Part shown: positions 34,789-44,059 of the stretch, one piece after another
Layout of the letters: every line of letters starts with the position of its first letter
Numbering within the stretch: the first letter of the stretch is position 1
Source of the DNA: Terriglobus roseus
GTDB lineage: Bacteria > Acidobacteriota > Terriglobia > Terriglobales > Acidobacteriaceae
Length of the DNA: 64,000 bases
Assembly (NCBI RefSeq): GCF_900102185.1
Contig: NZ_LT629690.1
Location: 3,658,001-3,722,000, forward strand
Direction: 5' to 3'
Notes under the pieces: generated by a model
The model's database searches: none
What the model was told of the DNA's origin: nothing
The model's input: only the letters and a program-made list of their open reading frames with translations
Made by a program: the position numbers and the translations under genes

Positions 34789-34875
34789 GGGCGCAATACT
34801 ACGAGTTATTGATAATGCCAGTCAACGCGCCAGCAACAAAATTCAGAGAACACCGAACCCACCGGAAATATGGCG

Positions 34876-35445
34876 TCAAACGGCGGCCTCAGCCTCGATT
34901 TTCCGCTCCTCGCAGTCAGTCTCCGGGTGTAGCGCCGGACGCACTCGCGGCTTCTGAATGTCCACCACAATGGTCTCTGCGATACGGTCGTGGACGCACA
35001 TGCGGTTGCCGTTCAGAAAGTACTGGAAGAAGCCAAAACCGCCCTCCAGCAGCGACGCACCATACCCCAGACCGCGCTCAATGGACTGCCACCAGCCGAT
35101 GCTGTCATGCGTCAGCGACATGACCTTGATCTTCATCAGCCACTTGCCCGGCGTCTGGCCTTTGCCTAGCTTCAACGCGACACCGAAGTAAACAATGGAC
35201 TTAATCAGCTCAGGGATCTTCTCGGTAATCTCGTTCACCAGTTCCACGCTGCTGTGTGCCTCGGGCAGGAAATGAAAGTGCCGGAAAGGCGCCTTCAATA
35301 TCCCGATGATGAGGGCGTCGATCATAAACGCCCAGGCGCGGCGCTTGAAGCTGGCCAGCGGCAGGCCGTTCAGTTCGTCAAAGCGAGCCGTTTCGTGCGC
35401 GTGAAACCAGCGCTCTCCCCGCCAAAATTTCAGCATGGGTTGCAT
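34876..35445 (-). CDS. RDD family membrane protein
   Basis: This 189-residue protein has RDD-domain features. The first membrane helix contains FKRRAWAFMIDALIIGILKAPF (Arg, then Asp: the R and D motif). GQTPGKWLMKIKVM is the conserved second motif, and a later helix pair surrounds GGFGFFQYFLNGN and HDRIAETIVV. RDD proteins are small membrane proteins, some thought to act in ion transport; no specific role is shown. The C-terminus is charged. The gene stands alone. Confidence 0.88.
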   Translation of the reverse strand: MQPMLKFWRGERWFHAHETARFDELNGLPLASFKRRAWAFMIDALIIGILKAPFRHFHFLPEAHSSVELVNEITEKIPELIKSIVYFGVALKLGKGQTPGKWLMKIKVMSLTHDSIGWWQSIERGLGYGASLLEGGFGFFQYFLNGNRMCVHDRIAETIVVDIQKPRVRPALHPETDCEERKIEAEAAV

Positions 35446-35490
35446 GTCTCCTGTATGTGCGTTTGCTCTATTCCACCACAGGAGAAGGCT

Positions 35491-36657
35491 TTAGCCCCGT
35501 TTTGACTGCCAGACGCCGCCGTTTTTATAAGCAAGATTCCCGATATGACCAGCATTCGCCGCAGCCACACCCGCCTCCACCGGCGCGTTGGGCTCCTTGC
35601 GCGACTCCAGGCACTGGAAGAAGTTCGTCATGTGGTCGATGGTGCCGTCGCGGAACGATTCTTCCTTCAGGATGGGGTTCTGCGCTCCCTTCAGACCTTC
35701 GCGCCACACCGTCATGCCGCCGCGCGTTAACTTGAGCGTGGCCTCGGTGCCGCGGAACTCGAGTCCGCCGTCGTCAATCGACGAGCTCATCATGCCCTCG
35801 TACACCACATCAAAGCCGGGATAACGGAACGCGGCCTGGATGGTGTCTGGGCAATCCCAGTTGGTAAACACGTGCTTGTCGCCAAGCATGGTGGCCATCG
35901 ACGGCGCGTCGGTCTTCATGGCCCAATGCACCACGTCGATCCAGTGCGCAAACAGGTCCGTCATCGCGCCGCCGCCAAAGCTCCAGTACCAACGCCAGCG
36001 GAAGAACTTCTCCGCGTCATACGGCTGGTCCGGCGCGCCGCCGAGCCACTGCTTCCAATCAAGCTGCGCCAGGTCTACCGGCTTCGGCACCCAACTTACG
36101 GCGTAGTTTTGCCACCAGTAGGTGCGCACCTGCGGCACGCGACCCAGCGCTCCGCTCTGCACCAGTGCAACCGCATCGCGAAATTGCGACCAGCTACGCT
36201 GCTGCATGCCGCACTGCAGAATGCGCTTGCTGGAACGCACGGCCTTACGCAGTGTCTCGCCCTCTTCCATGGTGTGGTTGACGGGTTTCTCCAGATAGAC
36301 GTCCTTACCCACGGCCAGGGCCGCCGTAGCCACGCGCACATGCCAGTGATCGGGCGTCGCAATGATCACCGCATCGATGTTCTTGTTGTCCGTAACTTCG
36401 CGATAGTCGTTGTGCAACGTGGCATTCACGGCGCTCGGACGCGTCTTCACCTGTTCGCGATTCGGCACATACACATCACTCACGGCAACAATCTCGAAAT
36501 CAAAGCCGCTGGCTTCCGCAGCATTCAGCAAAGACTTCATGCGCCCGCCAGCGCCGATAACGCCAACTCGAAGTCGCTGGTTGGCTCCAAAAGCAGAACG
36601 CGACGCAAGGGCTGTCATGCCCGTGGCAAGCAGAAAGGTACGGCGGCTGGATTGCAT
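35491..36657 (-). CDS. Tat-exported Gfo/Idh/MocA family oxidoreductase
   Basis: This 388-residue protein has a Tat signal (SSRRTFLLATGMTALASRSAFG) followed by a Rossmann motif RLRVGVIGAGGRMKSLL. The catalytic Lys motif is LEKPVNHTMEEG, and a His in HWIDVVHWAM is the usual acid/base candidate. Members oxidise or hydrolyse sugars with tightly bound NAD(P). Exported forms are common in Acidobacteria, Planctomycetes and Bacteroidetes. Substrate unknown. The ATG at 36657 begins the Tat signal. No operon partner lies within 40 bases. Confidence 0.92.
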   Translation of the reverse strand: MQSSRRTFLLATGMTALASRSAFGANQRLRVGVIGAGGRMKSLLNAAEASGFDFEIVAVSDVYVPNREQVKTRPSAVNATLHNDYREVTDNKNIDAVIIATPDHWHVRVATAALAVGKDVYLEKPVNHTMEEGETLRKAVRSSKRILQCGMQQRSWSQFRDAVALVQSGALGRVPQVRTYWWQNYAVSWVPKPVDLAQLDWKQWLGGAPDQPYDAEKFFRWRWYWSFGGGAMTDLFAHWIDVVHWAMKTDAPSMATMLGDKHVFTNWDCPDTIQAAFRYPGFDVVYEGMMSSSIDDGGLEFRGTEATLKLTRGGMTVWREGLKGAQNPILKEESFRDGTIDHMTNFFQCLESRKEPNAPVEAGVAAANAGHIGNLAYKNGGVWQSKRG

Positions 36658-36742
36658 GAAGCGTGTCTCCGAATGGCAGGTTATTCGCGGGGACAGGAGA
36701 ACATGGGAGATTGAGTGCAGGCAAGCGTTGACCGGAGAAAAG

Positions 36743-36773
36743 AGAGCGGCGACCCAATATGGGCCGCCGCTCT
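36743..36773 (-). terminator. intrinsic terminator of the SPFH gene
   Basis: Stem AGAGCGGCG / CGCCGCTCT extended by CCC/GGG across one mismatch, loop AATAT. Read on the minus strand, a TTTTCTCC follows. Confidence 0.8.
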
Positions 36774-36781
36774 GACTGTTG

Positions 36782-37756
36782 TTATCGTGCGCCGGGCAGT
36801 TGCAGCATCATGGCGCTGCTGCCCGCTGTTTCTACGCTGGGCAACTGACCGTTCCAGCGATCAATCAGTGCACGCTGGTTTTCCAACGTACGCAGTTGCA
36901 GCAATTGCGGCGTTAGGCTGCTCTGACGAATGCGATTCGCCTCGGCTTCACCCTGCGCACGAGTTACGCCGCTCTTGGCTTCACCCTCAGCCTCAGCCAC
37001 CTGCTTGGCAGCTTCTGCCTGCGTCTTGGCCAGTTCGTTGCGAGCGCGTTCCGCATCCTGAATCGCCTGCGCCTTTGCCGTAATGGCTTGTGCAATCACC
37101 TGAGGAACACGCGGCGCGCCGATAAAGCCGAACTGCTGAATCTCCACGCCCACCGGGTCCATTTGCTCCTGGACACGGCGTTGTACCTGCGTCAGGAAGG
37201 CCGTCTTCTGCTCACCGTAAATCTGCTCCACGGTGTATGTGGAAGCAATTTCATTCAGCGAGTTACGCACCACGTCGCGAAGAATACCGCGCGTGAACTG
37301 ATCCAGATCGGTAACGCGATACTTCACATAGAAGTCGGGCACACGCTTCGGCTCAATGGAGTAGCTGAGACTTACATCCGAATAAATCTCCATGCCTTCC
37401 TTCGAGTTGAAGCTCATCTGCTCATTCACTGCACGTCCTTCATTCGTGTCCTGCGTCCACTTCACGGTCTGCACAAACGTTGGGAACTCCACAATCTGCG
37501 ACCGCAGCGGCGAGTAAAACACCCAGCCGGTACGAATCGGAATCTCGGAAGCGCCACGTTGCGAACCACTCAGCACCACCTCGACACCCACGTGGCCCGC
37601 GCCAATACGGTCGATGGACACGATGTAGTTGAAGAAGATGGAAACGCCGATCACGGCAACAAGCAGCAGGCCACCAATACGGAGTGCCAGTTTTATGCGG
37701 TCTTCTGAATTGCCGATGTTTTTCTTGTCGTTAAAAGCCTCACCAAAGAGAGTCAT
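36782..37756 (-). CDS. SPFH/Band 7 (prohibitin-like) membrane protein
   Basis: This 324-residue protein has one N-terminal membrane anchor (about residues 25-45, LALRIGGLLLVAVIGVSIFF). The SPFH domain (about 50-220) includes DRIGAGHVGVEVVLSG, SKEGMEIYSDVSLSY and LRDVVRNSLNEIASTY. A long Ala/Glu/Gln-rich coiled-coil (about 215-285) precedes a hydrophobic C-terminus. These proteins form ring-like membrane assemblies that scaffold proteases or lipid domains. Its ATG overlaps the stop of the preceding 62-residue membrane gene by 4 bases (ATGA), with GGAGGAG upstream. Confidence 0.9.
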   Translation of the reverse strand: MTLFGEAFNDKKNIGNSEDRIKLALRIGGLLLVAVIGVSIFFNYIVSIDRIGAGHVGVEVVLSGSQRGASEIPIRTGWVFYSPLRSQIVEFPTFVQTVKWTQDTNEGRAVNEQMSFNSKEGMEIYSDVSLSYSIEPKRVPDFYVKYRVTDLDQFTRGILRDVVRNSLNEIASTYTVEQIYGEQKTAFLTQVQRRVQEQMDPVGVEIQQFGFIGAPRVPQVIAQAITAKAQAIQDAERARNELAKTQAEAAKQVAEAEGEAKSGVTRAQGEAEANRIRQSSLTPQLLQLRTLENQRALIDRWNGQLPSVETAGSSAMMLQLPGAR

Positions 37757-37941
37757 TGTGTACTCCTCCTCCAGAGGAGCCGAACCACGGTTATGAAACC
37801 GATCACCGAGATGGCAAGCAGGGCTTCGCCCCCATAGAGGGCTGTGTCACTTGGTTTGTTCATCAGGGAGAACGCGGTCACCATCAACTTGTAAAAAAGG
37901 ACGGCGAACAAAAGCGTCAGAACGGGTTTTCGATACTGCAT
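37753..37941 (-). CDS. small two-TM membrane protein coupled to the SPFH gene
   Basis: This 62-residue protein starts at the ATG at 37941 (MQYRKPVL). It has two predicted membrane helices (about residues 8-24 and 38-55), with a short loop and a basic end LLWRRSTQ. The stop overlaps the start of the SPFH gene by 4 bases, so it is translationally coupled and probably works at the same membrane site. A longer start at 37980 has no support. No family is recognised. Confidence 0.7.
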   Translation of the reverse strand: MQYRKPVLTLLFAVLFYKLMVTAFSLMNKPSDTALYGGEALLAISVIGFITVVRLLWRRSTQ

Positions 37942-38159
37942 CGTACGTCGCCTGGCCGGGTGTTTCTCAAGGCCTAACAACGTAGTTAGAGTAACGCTGT
38001 AACACGGACTCAGTAAGTGGTCGAAAGTGCTATTTACTGCCCATAAAACAGGCGTATCATCAATACAGTAAGAGTTTCCTAAACAGAAACCACATGCGTC
38101 GCCAGGCGCAAAACCAGCGGGGAATGCCGCCTCTTTCCAACGGGTCTACAATAGACATT

Positions 38160-39074
38160 GTGACGCCTGTAGCCGCATCGGAACTGATCCAGATTGATCT
38201 CTCCCCGAAGAAGCCCACGCCCAAGCCGGAGTGGCTGAAAGCGCGTGCGCCCATGGGCGAGACCTTCCATGCGCTGAAGAAGCTCACACGCGAGCAGGGG
38301 CTGCACACTGTCTGCGAAAGCGCCCACTGCCCCAACATTGGCGAGTGCTGGAACCACAAGACCGCCACGTTCATGATGCTGGGCAATAGCTGCACGCGCC
38401 GCTGCGGTTTCTGCGCGGTGCCCAGCGGCAAGCCTGAGCCGATTGATCACGATGAGCCACGCCGCGTGGCCTACGCCGTTGCAACGCTTGGGCTGCAGCA
38501 TGCCGTCATCACCAGCGTGAATCGCGACGATGACAATGTTGGCGCTGCGACAGCCTTCGTCAACGTGATCCACGAGATTCGCAAGCAGGCACCGGGATGC
38601 CAGGTGGAGATTCTGACGCCGGACTTCCAGGGCACGGAAGAGGCGATTCGCCTTGTTGTTGCTGCCGGTCCTGAGATCCTGAATCACAACATTGAGACTG
38701 TGCCGCGGCTATATCGCGTGGCCAAATCCGGTGGACGCTACGAGCGCAGCATCGGCTATCTGCGGCTTGCAAAAGAGCTGAATCCGAAGCAGGTCACCAA
38801 GACTGGCATCATCGTTGGCATGGGTGAAGAGACGCACGAGCTGCTCGACGTCTTCCGCGATCTGGCTGCTATCAAGGTCGACATCCTGACCATCGGCCAG
38901 TATCTGCGTCCGTCGAAAGACCACATTCCCATGAAGCGTTACTACACGCCGCAGGAATTCGAGTTCCTGAAGGAAGAAGCGCTACGCATGGGATTCAAGC
39001 ATGTGGAGAGCGGACCGCTGGTGCGTTCCAGCTATCACGCTCACGAGCAGGCTCAGTCCACCGGACTGAAGTAA
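38160..39074 (+). CDS. lipA: lipoyl synthase
   Basis: This 304-residue radical-SAM enzyme inserts two sulfurs into octanoyl groups on lipoyl domains. The auxiliary cluster motif is C52-ESAH-C57-PNIGE-C63 (CxxxxCxxxxxC). The radical-SAM triad is C78-TRR-C82-GF-C85. The C-terminal RSSYHA supplies the conserved Ser ligand. A GTG at 38160 is used because TACAAT at 38147-38152 looks like a -10 box close upstream, which would make the mRNA nearly leaderless. Earlier in-frame ATGs at 38094 and 38124 add residues atypical for LipA. No lipB is next to it. Confidence 0.93.
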   Translation: MTPVAASELIQIDLSPKKPTPKPEWLKARAPMGETFHALKKLTREQGLHTVCESAHCPNIGECWNHKTATFMMLGNSCTRRCGFCAVPSGKPEPIDHDEPRRVAYAVATLGLQHAVITSVNRDDDNVGAATAFVNVIHEIRKQAPGCQVEILTPDFQGTEEAIRLVVAAGPEILNHNIETVPRLYRVAKSGGRYERSIGYLRLAKELNPKQVTKTGIIVGMGEETHELLDVFRDLAAIKVDILTIGQYLRPSKDHIPMKRYYTPQEFEFLKEEALRMGFKHVESGPLVRSSYHAHEQAQSTGLK

Positions 39075-39077
39075 ACC

Positions 39078-39467
39078 TCAGAGACAATCCACCGGCATCT
39101 TTTGCAGGCTCACGTCACGCTTGCCCTCGTGAACACGCACGCTGACCGCCACGTTCACATCGACGGCGCTGCAGTACCACGGGCCATTTTCGCGACGGAT
39201 GCGGAACAGGTACTGCGTCTCGTTGCTTGCCAGCATCATCACAGCGCCTCGCTGTTCGGCACGTTGACGCAACGTGTCATCGGAAGCAGATTCAAACTCC
39301 GCACGAAAGTTCGTCAGAATCTCTTTGTCCTGCTGCAGAGCGCGGTGCGTACGATGCATCGCCATCGCCGCTGACACCAGCACAGCCAGCCCACACAGCA
39401 TCACGAAACAGCCAATTACACGGCTAAACACTCTCCGGGCATCGCGAGGACGGGTTACTCTGCTCAT
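39078..39467 (-). CDS. single-TM membrane protein of unknown function
   Basis: This 129-residue protein has a basic N-terminus, one membrane helix (about residues 17-37, VIGCFVMLCGLAVLVSAAMAM), then a soluble part with several Arg/Glu pairs (about 60-80) and two Cys (in WYCSAVD and the final DCL). It may be anchored with a periplasmic domain. It is convergent with lipA, with 3 bases between the stops, and divergent from the DUF3060 gene with 31 bases between the starts. No family is recognised. Confidence 0.65.
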   Translation of the reverse strand: MSRVTRPRDARRVFSRVIGCFVMLCGLAVLVSAAMAMHRTHRALQQDKEILTNFRAEFESASDDTLRQRAEQRGAVMMLASNETQYLFRIRRENGPWYCSAVDVNVAVSVRVHEGKRDVSLQKMPVDCL

Positions 39468-39498
39468 ACCTTCTGCACCTTCTTATGAGGAAGCCTAT

Positions 39499-39867
39499 AT
39501 GAAGCCCTTCGCCGTCGCTGTGATGACCGTCACCTTCTCCGCATCCCTGCTTGCACAGCGCCAGGTCGCTCCCCACGACTTCGACCAGCCCGGCGAGCAC
39601 GACACCGTAATTGCGGGCAATCAGCAGAAGCAAAGCTTGACGTGTGCGAGCGGCGCTGCCGTGTATGTGGAAGGCCAGGAGAACGAAGTGCAGGTGCACG
39701 GCCGCTGCCGCTTCGTGCGCGTGCAGGGAAACAAGAACCATGTGTGGGTGGATCAGTTCACCACGGTGCCCGTGGAAGGCAACGACAACGTTGTCTTCGT
39801 CAGCGATCCGGAAACGCGCTACAGCAGCCGCGGAAACAACAACCGCTTCGAGAAGGCAAAGCACTGA
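39499..39867 (+). CDS. secreted DUF3060-like protein
   Basis: This 122-residue protein has a signal peptide (MKPFAVAVMTVTFSASLLAQ). Short beta repeats follow, built on C-x-GxxxxVxGxxNxVxVxG, for example SLTCASGAAVYVEGQENEVQV and GRCRFVRVQGNKNHVWV. This is the DUF3060 pattern. It probably forms a small exported beta-solenoid; its role is unknown. The ATG at 39499 follows GAGGAAG. The following hairpin overlaps the stop of convergent pyrC. Confidence 0.8.
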   Translation: MKPFAVAVMTVTFSASLLAQRQVAPHDFDQPGEHDTVIAGNQQKQSLTCASGAAVYVEGQENEVQVHGRCRFVRVQGNKNHVWVDQFTTVPVEGNDNVVFVSDPETRYSSRGNNNRFEKAKH

Positions 39868-39870
39868 AGC

Positions 39871-39891
39871 ACCGCGCAGCTTATGCGCGGT
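39871..39891. terminator. hairpin overlapping the pyrC stop codon
   Basis: Stem ACCGCGCA / TGCGCGGT with loop GCTTA. The loop contains the pyrC TAA stop (minus strand, 39881-39883), so the hairpin can serve both convergent genes. Confidence 0.65.
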
Positions 39892-41239
39892 ACTTTACTT
39901 CGCCCTTCACGAGGGTGAACTTCACTTTGCCCAGCATCGGTGCGCCGTCGAACGGTGTGTTGCGCGACTTCGATCGCGTCATGCGTACGTCGTAAGTCCA
40001 CTCCGCCGCTGCATCGAACACCATCACATCAGCAAATGCGCCGGTTTGTATGCGGCCTACATCGTGGCCCAGCCTGCGCAGATGCAGCTTCTCTGCGGGC
40101 GCAGAGGTCATCAGAGCAAGAACATCAATCAGCGGCATGCCGTGTTCACGATTCAGAATACGCAGCGATGCGCCCAGCGATGTTTCGAGACCAGTGATGC
40201 CATTGGGCGCGCGCTCAAACTCCACGTTCTTCTCGTGGTGCGCATGGGGCGCGTGATCCGTGGCGATGATGTCCACTGTTCCATCAAGCACTGCAGCGAT
40301 ACACGCATCCACCTCTGCACGCGAACGCAGCGGCGGGTTCATCTTGAAGTGCGTGTCATAACGACGCGACCCCTGCGCAGGATCGCCCGCAATCGCTTCA
40401 TCCGTAAACGCAATGTGATGCGGCGCTACTTCACACGTCACATGCAAGCCGCGTGACTTCGCATCGCGAATGGCTGCAAGCGCCTTCGCCGTGGAAACAT
40501 GCTGTACATGCAGATGCGGACGCAGCCGCGCCTCGCGTTCAATCTCTTCCAACAGGCGAATGTCACGCTCCACAATGGAGGACTCAGCCTCAATGGGCAT
40601 GCCACGCAGTCCCAGACGAAACGCCACAGGGCCAAAATTCATGCTGGCGCCCACGGTCATGCGCGTGTCTTCCGCATGCTGCGAGATAGGCAAGCCAAGC
40701 CTTGCTGCTTCCAGCAACGCCTTCTTCATCACCTCATCGGCAAGCACTGGTTTGCCATCGTCGGTGAAGCCAACCGCACCCGCTTCCGCCAGAGCAGCAT
40801 AGTCCGTAAGCTCGCCGCCCATGCTTCCAACTGTTGCGGCGGGCATGGCCAGCACGCGTGCGGAAGGATCGCGCTGCACGCTCTGCACAAACTCCAGCAG
40901 CGCAACGGAATCCGTTACAGGCGTGGTGTTTGGCATGGCTACAACCGTAGTCACACCGCCCGCCACGGCAGCCTGCGTTCCGGTTGCAATGGTTTCCTTA
41001 TGCGTCTGCCCGGGCTCACGCAGATGTACATGCGCATCAATGATGCCCGGCGCCACGATGCATCCAGTGCAATCGAGAACCTCAGCGCGCATGTTCTTCG
41101 CAAGAGCATCCAGTTCACCGGACTGCGTTGTGAAGTCCACTTCACGGATGATGCCGTTCTCCACCAAAACATCAGCAAAGTCGTTACAACCACTCGCAGG
41201 ATCAATTACGCGTCCACCGCGCAGAAGAATGGCGCTCAT
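39881..41239 (-). CDS. pyrC: dihydroorotase
   Basis: This 452-residue zinc amidohydrolase of pyrimidine synthesis converts carbamoyl aspartate to dihydroorotate. The metal motif is HVHLREPGQTHKE; later sites are ISQHAED, LHVQHVSTA and ATDHAPHAHHEK. This is the class I (PyrC2-like) long type. The ATG overlaps the pyrB stop by 4 bases. The gene ends within a hairpin shared with the convergent DUF3060 gene. The context (pyrB-pyrC pair, pyrR elsewhere in the window) supports the call. Confidence 0.95.
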   Translation of the reverse strand: MSAILLRGGRVIDPASGCNDFADVLVENGIIREVDFTTQSGELDALAKNMRAEVLDCTGCIVAPGIIDAHVHLREPGQTHKETIATGTQAAVAGGVTTVVAMPNTTPVTDSVALLEFVQSVQRDPSARVLAMPAATVGSMGGELTDYAALAEAGAVGFTDDGKPVLADEVMKKALLEAARLGLPISQHAEDTRMTVGASMNFGPVAFRLGLRGMPIEAESSIVERDIRLLEEIEREARLRPHLHVQHVSTAKALAAIRDAKSRGLHVTCEVAPHHIAFTDEAIAGDPAQGSRRYDTHFKMNPPLRSRAEVDACIAAVLDGTVDIIATDHAPHAHHEKNVEFERAPNGITGLETSLGASLRILNREHGMPLIDVLALMTSAPAEKLHLRRLGHDVGRIQTGAFADVMVFDAAAEWTYDVRMTRSKSRNTPFDGAPMLGKVKFTLVKGEVKYRA

Positions 41240-42210
41240 GCGTTTGTCTCCCCCAGCAGCGCGCGATGCAACAGTGCCATGCGCACGGCAAGACCATGCG
41301 CCACCTGCTCTTCAATCGCCGACTGCGGTCCATCTGCCGCAGCAGAATCAATCTCCAATCCACGCACCATGGGGCCGGGATGCATCACCAACGCCTTTGG
41401 CGCATGCGCGCGCAGACGCTGTTCGTTCAACTGATATCCAGCGATGTACTCAGCGGAATCAATGTCCAATCCTGCAAGACGTTCGCGCTGAATGCGCAGC
41501 ATCATTGCCACATCCGCCTGCTGCAATGCCTTTTCAAAATCGCGCTCAATCTCAACGCCATGCGATAGATCCAGCGCTTCCTTCGGACACAACTCTGGCG
41601 GTCCGCAGAAGATCACACGCGCGCCCAGCTTGGGCAGCAGAATCGCATTCGAACGCGCTACACGCGAGTGACGGATATCGCCGGTAATCACAACCGTCTT
41701 TCCCGCCATCGTCGTCGGCGTAAGCTGCTGCGACAAGCCAAGCCGCACCAACATCGTGCGAAGATCCAGCAACGCCTGCGAAGGATGCTCGTGCATGCCA
41801 TCACCCGCATTCAACACTGGCAAGCCTGTCGAACGTGCCAGCACCTCAGGCGCGCCGGAATAATTCGAACGCAGGATGATGCACTCCGCGCCCAACGCAC
41901 GCAGCGTCACACCGGTATCGTGCAGGCTTTCGCCCTTTTCAATGGACGAGGACTTATCGCTCACCAGCGTCGTCATAGCGCCCAGCGACTTCGCAGCCAG
42001 CTCAAAGCTGGTGCGCGTTCGCGTGGACGACTCGTAAAACAACAGGGCTACCTTGCGTCCATCCAGATGTTTCACACGCTCGCGATGCGGTTCGGCAACC
42101 AGCCGGTTCGTCAGCGCCAGCAGGCGGGTAATGCCGTCGAGTGAAATGTCATGAATAGAGGTAAGTGAGCCAGGATGGGACGCTGTCGGGTTGGCAGCTG
42201 TAGTGCTCAT
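41236..42210 (-). CDS. pyrB: aspartate carbamoyltransferase catalytic chain
   Basis: This 324-residue cytosolic enzyme catalyses the first committed step of pyrimidine synthesis. The carbamoyl-phosphate loop is FYESSTRTRTSFELAAKSLG, with HPSQALLDL, GDIRHSRVARS and HPGPMVRGLE as further conserved blocks. The ATG at 42210 has AAGGAA upstream. It is co-translated with pyrC (4-base overlap). No regulatory chain PyrI is next to it. PyrR at 46671-47261 may control the pair, but no PyrR-binding loop was recognised upstream. Confidence 0.95.
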   Translation of the reverse strand: MSTTAANPTASHPGSLTSIHDISLDGITRLLALTNRLVAEPHRERVKHLDGRKVALLFYESSTRTRTSFELAAKSLGAMTTLVSDKSSSIEKGESLHDTGVTLRALGAECIILRSNYSGAPEVLARSTGLPVLNAGDGMHEHPSQALLDLRTMLVRLGLSQQLTPTTMAGKTVVITGDIRHSRVARSNAILLPKLGARVIFCGPPELCPKEALDLSHGVEIERDFEKALQQADVAMMLRIQRERLAGLDIDSAEYIAGYQLNEQRLRAHAPKALVMHPGPMVRGLEIDSAAADGPQSAIEEQVAHGLAVRMALLHRALLGETNA

Positions 42211-42425
42211 GGGTTCCTTGCGATGTTAGCAGCCCAAAGCCCGCAGTGTCCTCTTCTGGCGCAGCTTTGCCAGCAGATACCAGACAACCTATACCGCGGC
42301 TGCGATTCTTTTCGAAATCCTCATCGGCCCACAACATCCCGCAGCTGCAACACAGTGTCTAAACGGTCTGTGTCGGCGGTGCACAATGTTCGCCCGCAGG
42401 ACGAGAACGAAGGAGTACAGAAAAA

Positions 42426-42764
42426 ATGAAGACCAACATGACCAGGTTTGCAGGTGTAGTTCTGACATGCGCTATGGCGTTGCCCGCAGCATCGGCTTTT
42501 GCTCAGCACTACGACGATCACCGCGATGATCATGGGCATCCTCCTCCGCCGCCCCACGGATATGTCCGCCACGATAACTGGCACAAGGGATATCGCATGC
42601 CTCCCAATGACTGGAATCGCGGCCGCCGCGTCGACTACCGCAGCTATCACTTGTCTGCGCCACCGCGTGGTTATGAGTGGCGCGAAGTGGATGGCAATTA
42701 CGTGATGGCTGCCGTAGCAACCGGCATCATCGCTTCGGCGATTGTGGCTTCCACCGCTCGCTAA
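42426..42764 (+). CDS. RcnB-like small secreted protein
   Basis: This 112-residue protein has a signal peptide (ending AASAFAQ), a His/Asp/Pro-rich patch HYDDHRDDHGHPPPPPHGY, then the RcnB-family core. The core includes WHKGYRMP, DYRSYHLSAPPRGYEW and a C-terminal hydrophobic helix VMAAVATGIIASAIVAS. RcnB relatives act in nickel/cobalt homeostasis in the periplasm; the metal role is likely but unproven here. GAAGGAG lies before the ATG. A strong terminator follows. Confidence 0.85.
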   Translation: MKTNMTRFAGVVLTCAMALPAASAFAQHYDDHRDDHGHPPPPPHGYVRHDNWHKGYRMPPNDWNRGRRVDYRSYHLSAPPRGYEWREVDGNYVMAAVATGIIASAIVASTAR

Positions 42765-42782
42765 TCCTCACAGCAAAGCAAG

Positions 42783-42818
42783 CAAAGGGTGAGTGGCATC
42801 CGTGCCACTCACCCTTTG
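42783..42818 (+). terminator. intrinsic terminator
   Basis: A perfect 16-bp stem (CAAAGGGTGAGTGGCA / TGCCACTCACCCTTTG) with loop TCCG, followed by TCTTGCT. Confidence 0.85.
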
Positions 42819-42918
42819 TCTTGCTAAATACTTGAGCTGCAATGAGGATGCTGTCGGCTAGCAACACGATACCGCGTGTGGCTCTTTGCGAGTACGGCAG
42901 TTGTGTTCTCCTGAATGT

Positions 42919-43986
42919 ATGCGTCTCCGCCAGTTTTTCAGCCTGCTGCCGCTCTTGTGCAGCGTCGCAGCGTCCTCACAACAGCCCGTCCTGCGGCCAA
43001 AGGTCGTCATCGTTAGTTACTTCGAAGTGGGTAACGACACCGGCGATCGTCCCGGTGAATTACAGCTTTGGGTGGAACGCGATCATCTCGATCGGGTGAT
43101 TGAAGTCCCCGGTATGACACGCGCAGTCCGCGCAAACGCTGACGGAACAGAGATTGCCGTCGCGGTCGGCCCTGGCAACATTAGGCCCGGCGTGAATCTG
43201 ATGGCCTTGGGCAGCGATCCCCGCTTCGATCTACGTCAGGCGCACTGGCTCTTGAATGGCATCGCAGGCATCTCGCCCGCTGACGGCACCATTGGCGATG
43301 CAGTGTGGACAGACTTCATCATCAACGGCGATTTGGCCAAAGAAATTGACCCGCGTGAATCACCCAAGAACTGGCCGGATGGCTTCCTTTCTCTCGACGG
43401 TGTCACGCAGTCCGATCCCAAAGGCGGCGCGAATTGGGAAGATGACGTCCGCACATGGAAGGGTGCGGACGCGCACACGAACCGGCGCGGCAATGTGATC
43501 CGCATGAACACGACGCTCATGCAGTGGGCCTACACGCTGACACGCGATGCAAAGCTTCCCGAAGACGACGCCATGCGCAAACTACGTCTTCAATACAAGG
43601 GATTTGCAGGCACAGCACGCGAACCCAAAGTGATTACCGGCGCGAACATGGCCACGGAGATTTTCTGGCATGGCGCAAAGATGGACGCGTGGGCACATCG
43701 CTGGGTGCAGTTTGAGACAGACGGCGTGGCGCACCTGGGCACAACCGCGATGAACGACACGGGTTCCATGCTGGCGTTATGGTCGCTGACGCAGCAGGGT
43801 AAAGCGGATTGGAACCGCGCTCTGCTTCTGCGCACAGCCAGCAACTTCGACATGCCCGCTCCGGGCGTAACGGCAGCCGATAATCTTGCGAGCGAAAAAC
43901 ACGGCGCGTACACCGGCTATCTACCGGCACTCGAAGCGGCCTACACAGTAGGTCATCGAGTCGTTACCGAATGGATGAAGATGTAA
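42919..43986 (+). CDS. purine nucleoside permease-like protein
   Basis: This 355-residue exported protein is of the NUP (purine nucleoside permease) family known from Candida. The N-terminus has a signal peptide (RLRQFFSLLPLLCSVAASS), followed by the family start KVVIVSYFEVGNDTGDRPGEL. Later conserved blocks are GIAGISPADGTIGDAVW, GANMATEIFWHG and DTGSMLAL. Bacterial members may bind or cleave nucleosides rather than transport them; no permease-like TMs are seen. The ATG at 42919 has no strong ribosome site; an ATG at 42886 is less likely. Confidence 0.8.
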   Translation: MRLRQFFSLLPLLCSVAASSQQPVLRPKVVIVSYFEVGNDTGDRPGELQLWVERDHLDRVIEVPGMTRAVRANADGTEIAVAVGPGNIRPGVNLMALGSDPRFDLRQAHWLLNGIAGISPADGTIGDAVWTDFIINGDLAKEIDPRESPKNWPDGFLSLDGVTQSDPKGGANWEDDVRTWKGADAHTNRRGNVIRMNTTLMQWAYTLTRDAKLPEDDAMRKLRLQYKGFAGTAREPKVITGANMATEIFWHGAKMDAWAHRWVQFETDGVAHLGTTAMNDTGSMLALWSLTQQGKADWNRALLLRTASNFDMPAPGVTAADNLASEKHGAYTGYLPALEAAYTVGHRVVTEWMKM

Positions 43987-44059
43987 GTGTCTGCAGCCAG
44001 ATACACGACGACTTAGTAACTGAGAGTGCTAAGTTGTTACCGCAGCGCCCGGATATCTA

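Noticed and set aside
38094-38159. Longer N-terminus for LipA
   Set aside because: The extra residues are atypical and a -10-like TACAAT lies just before the GTG at 38160.
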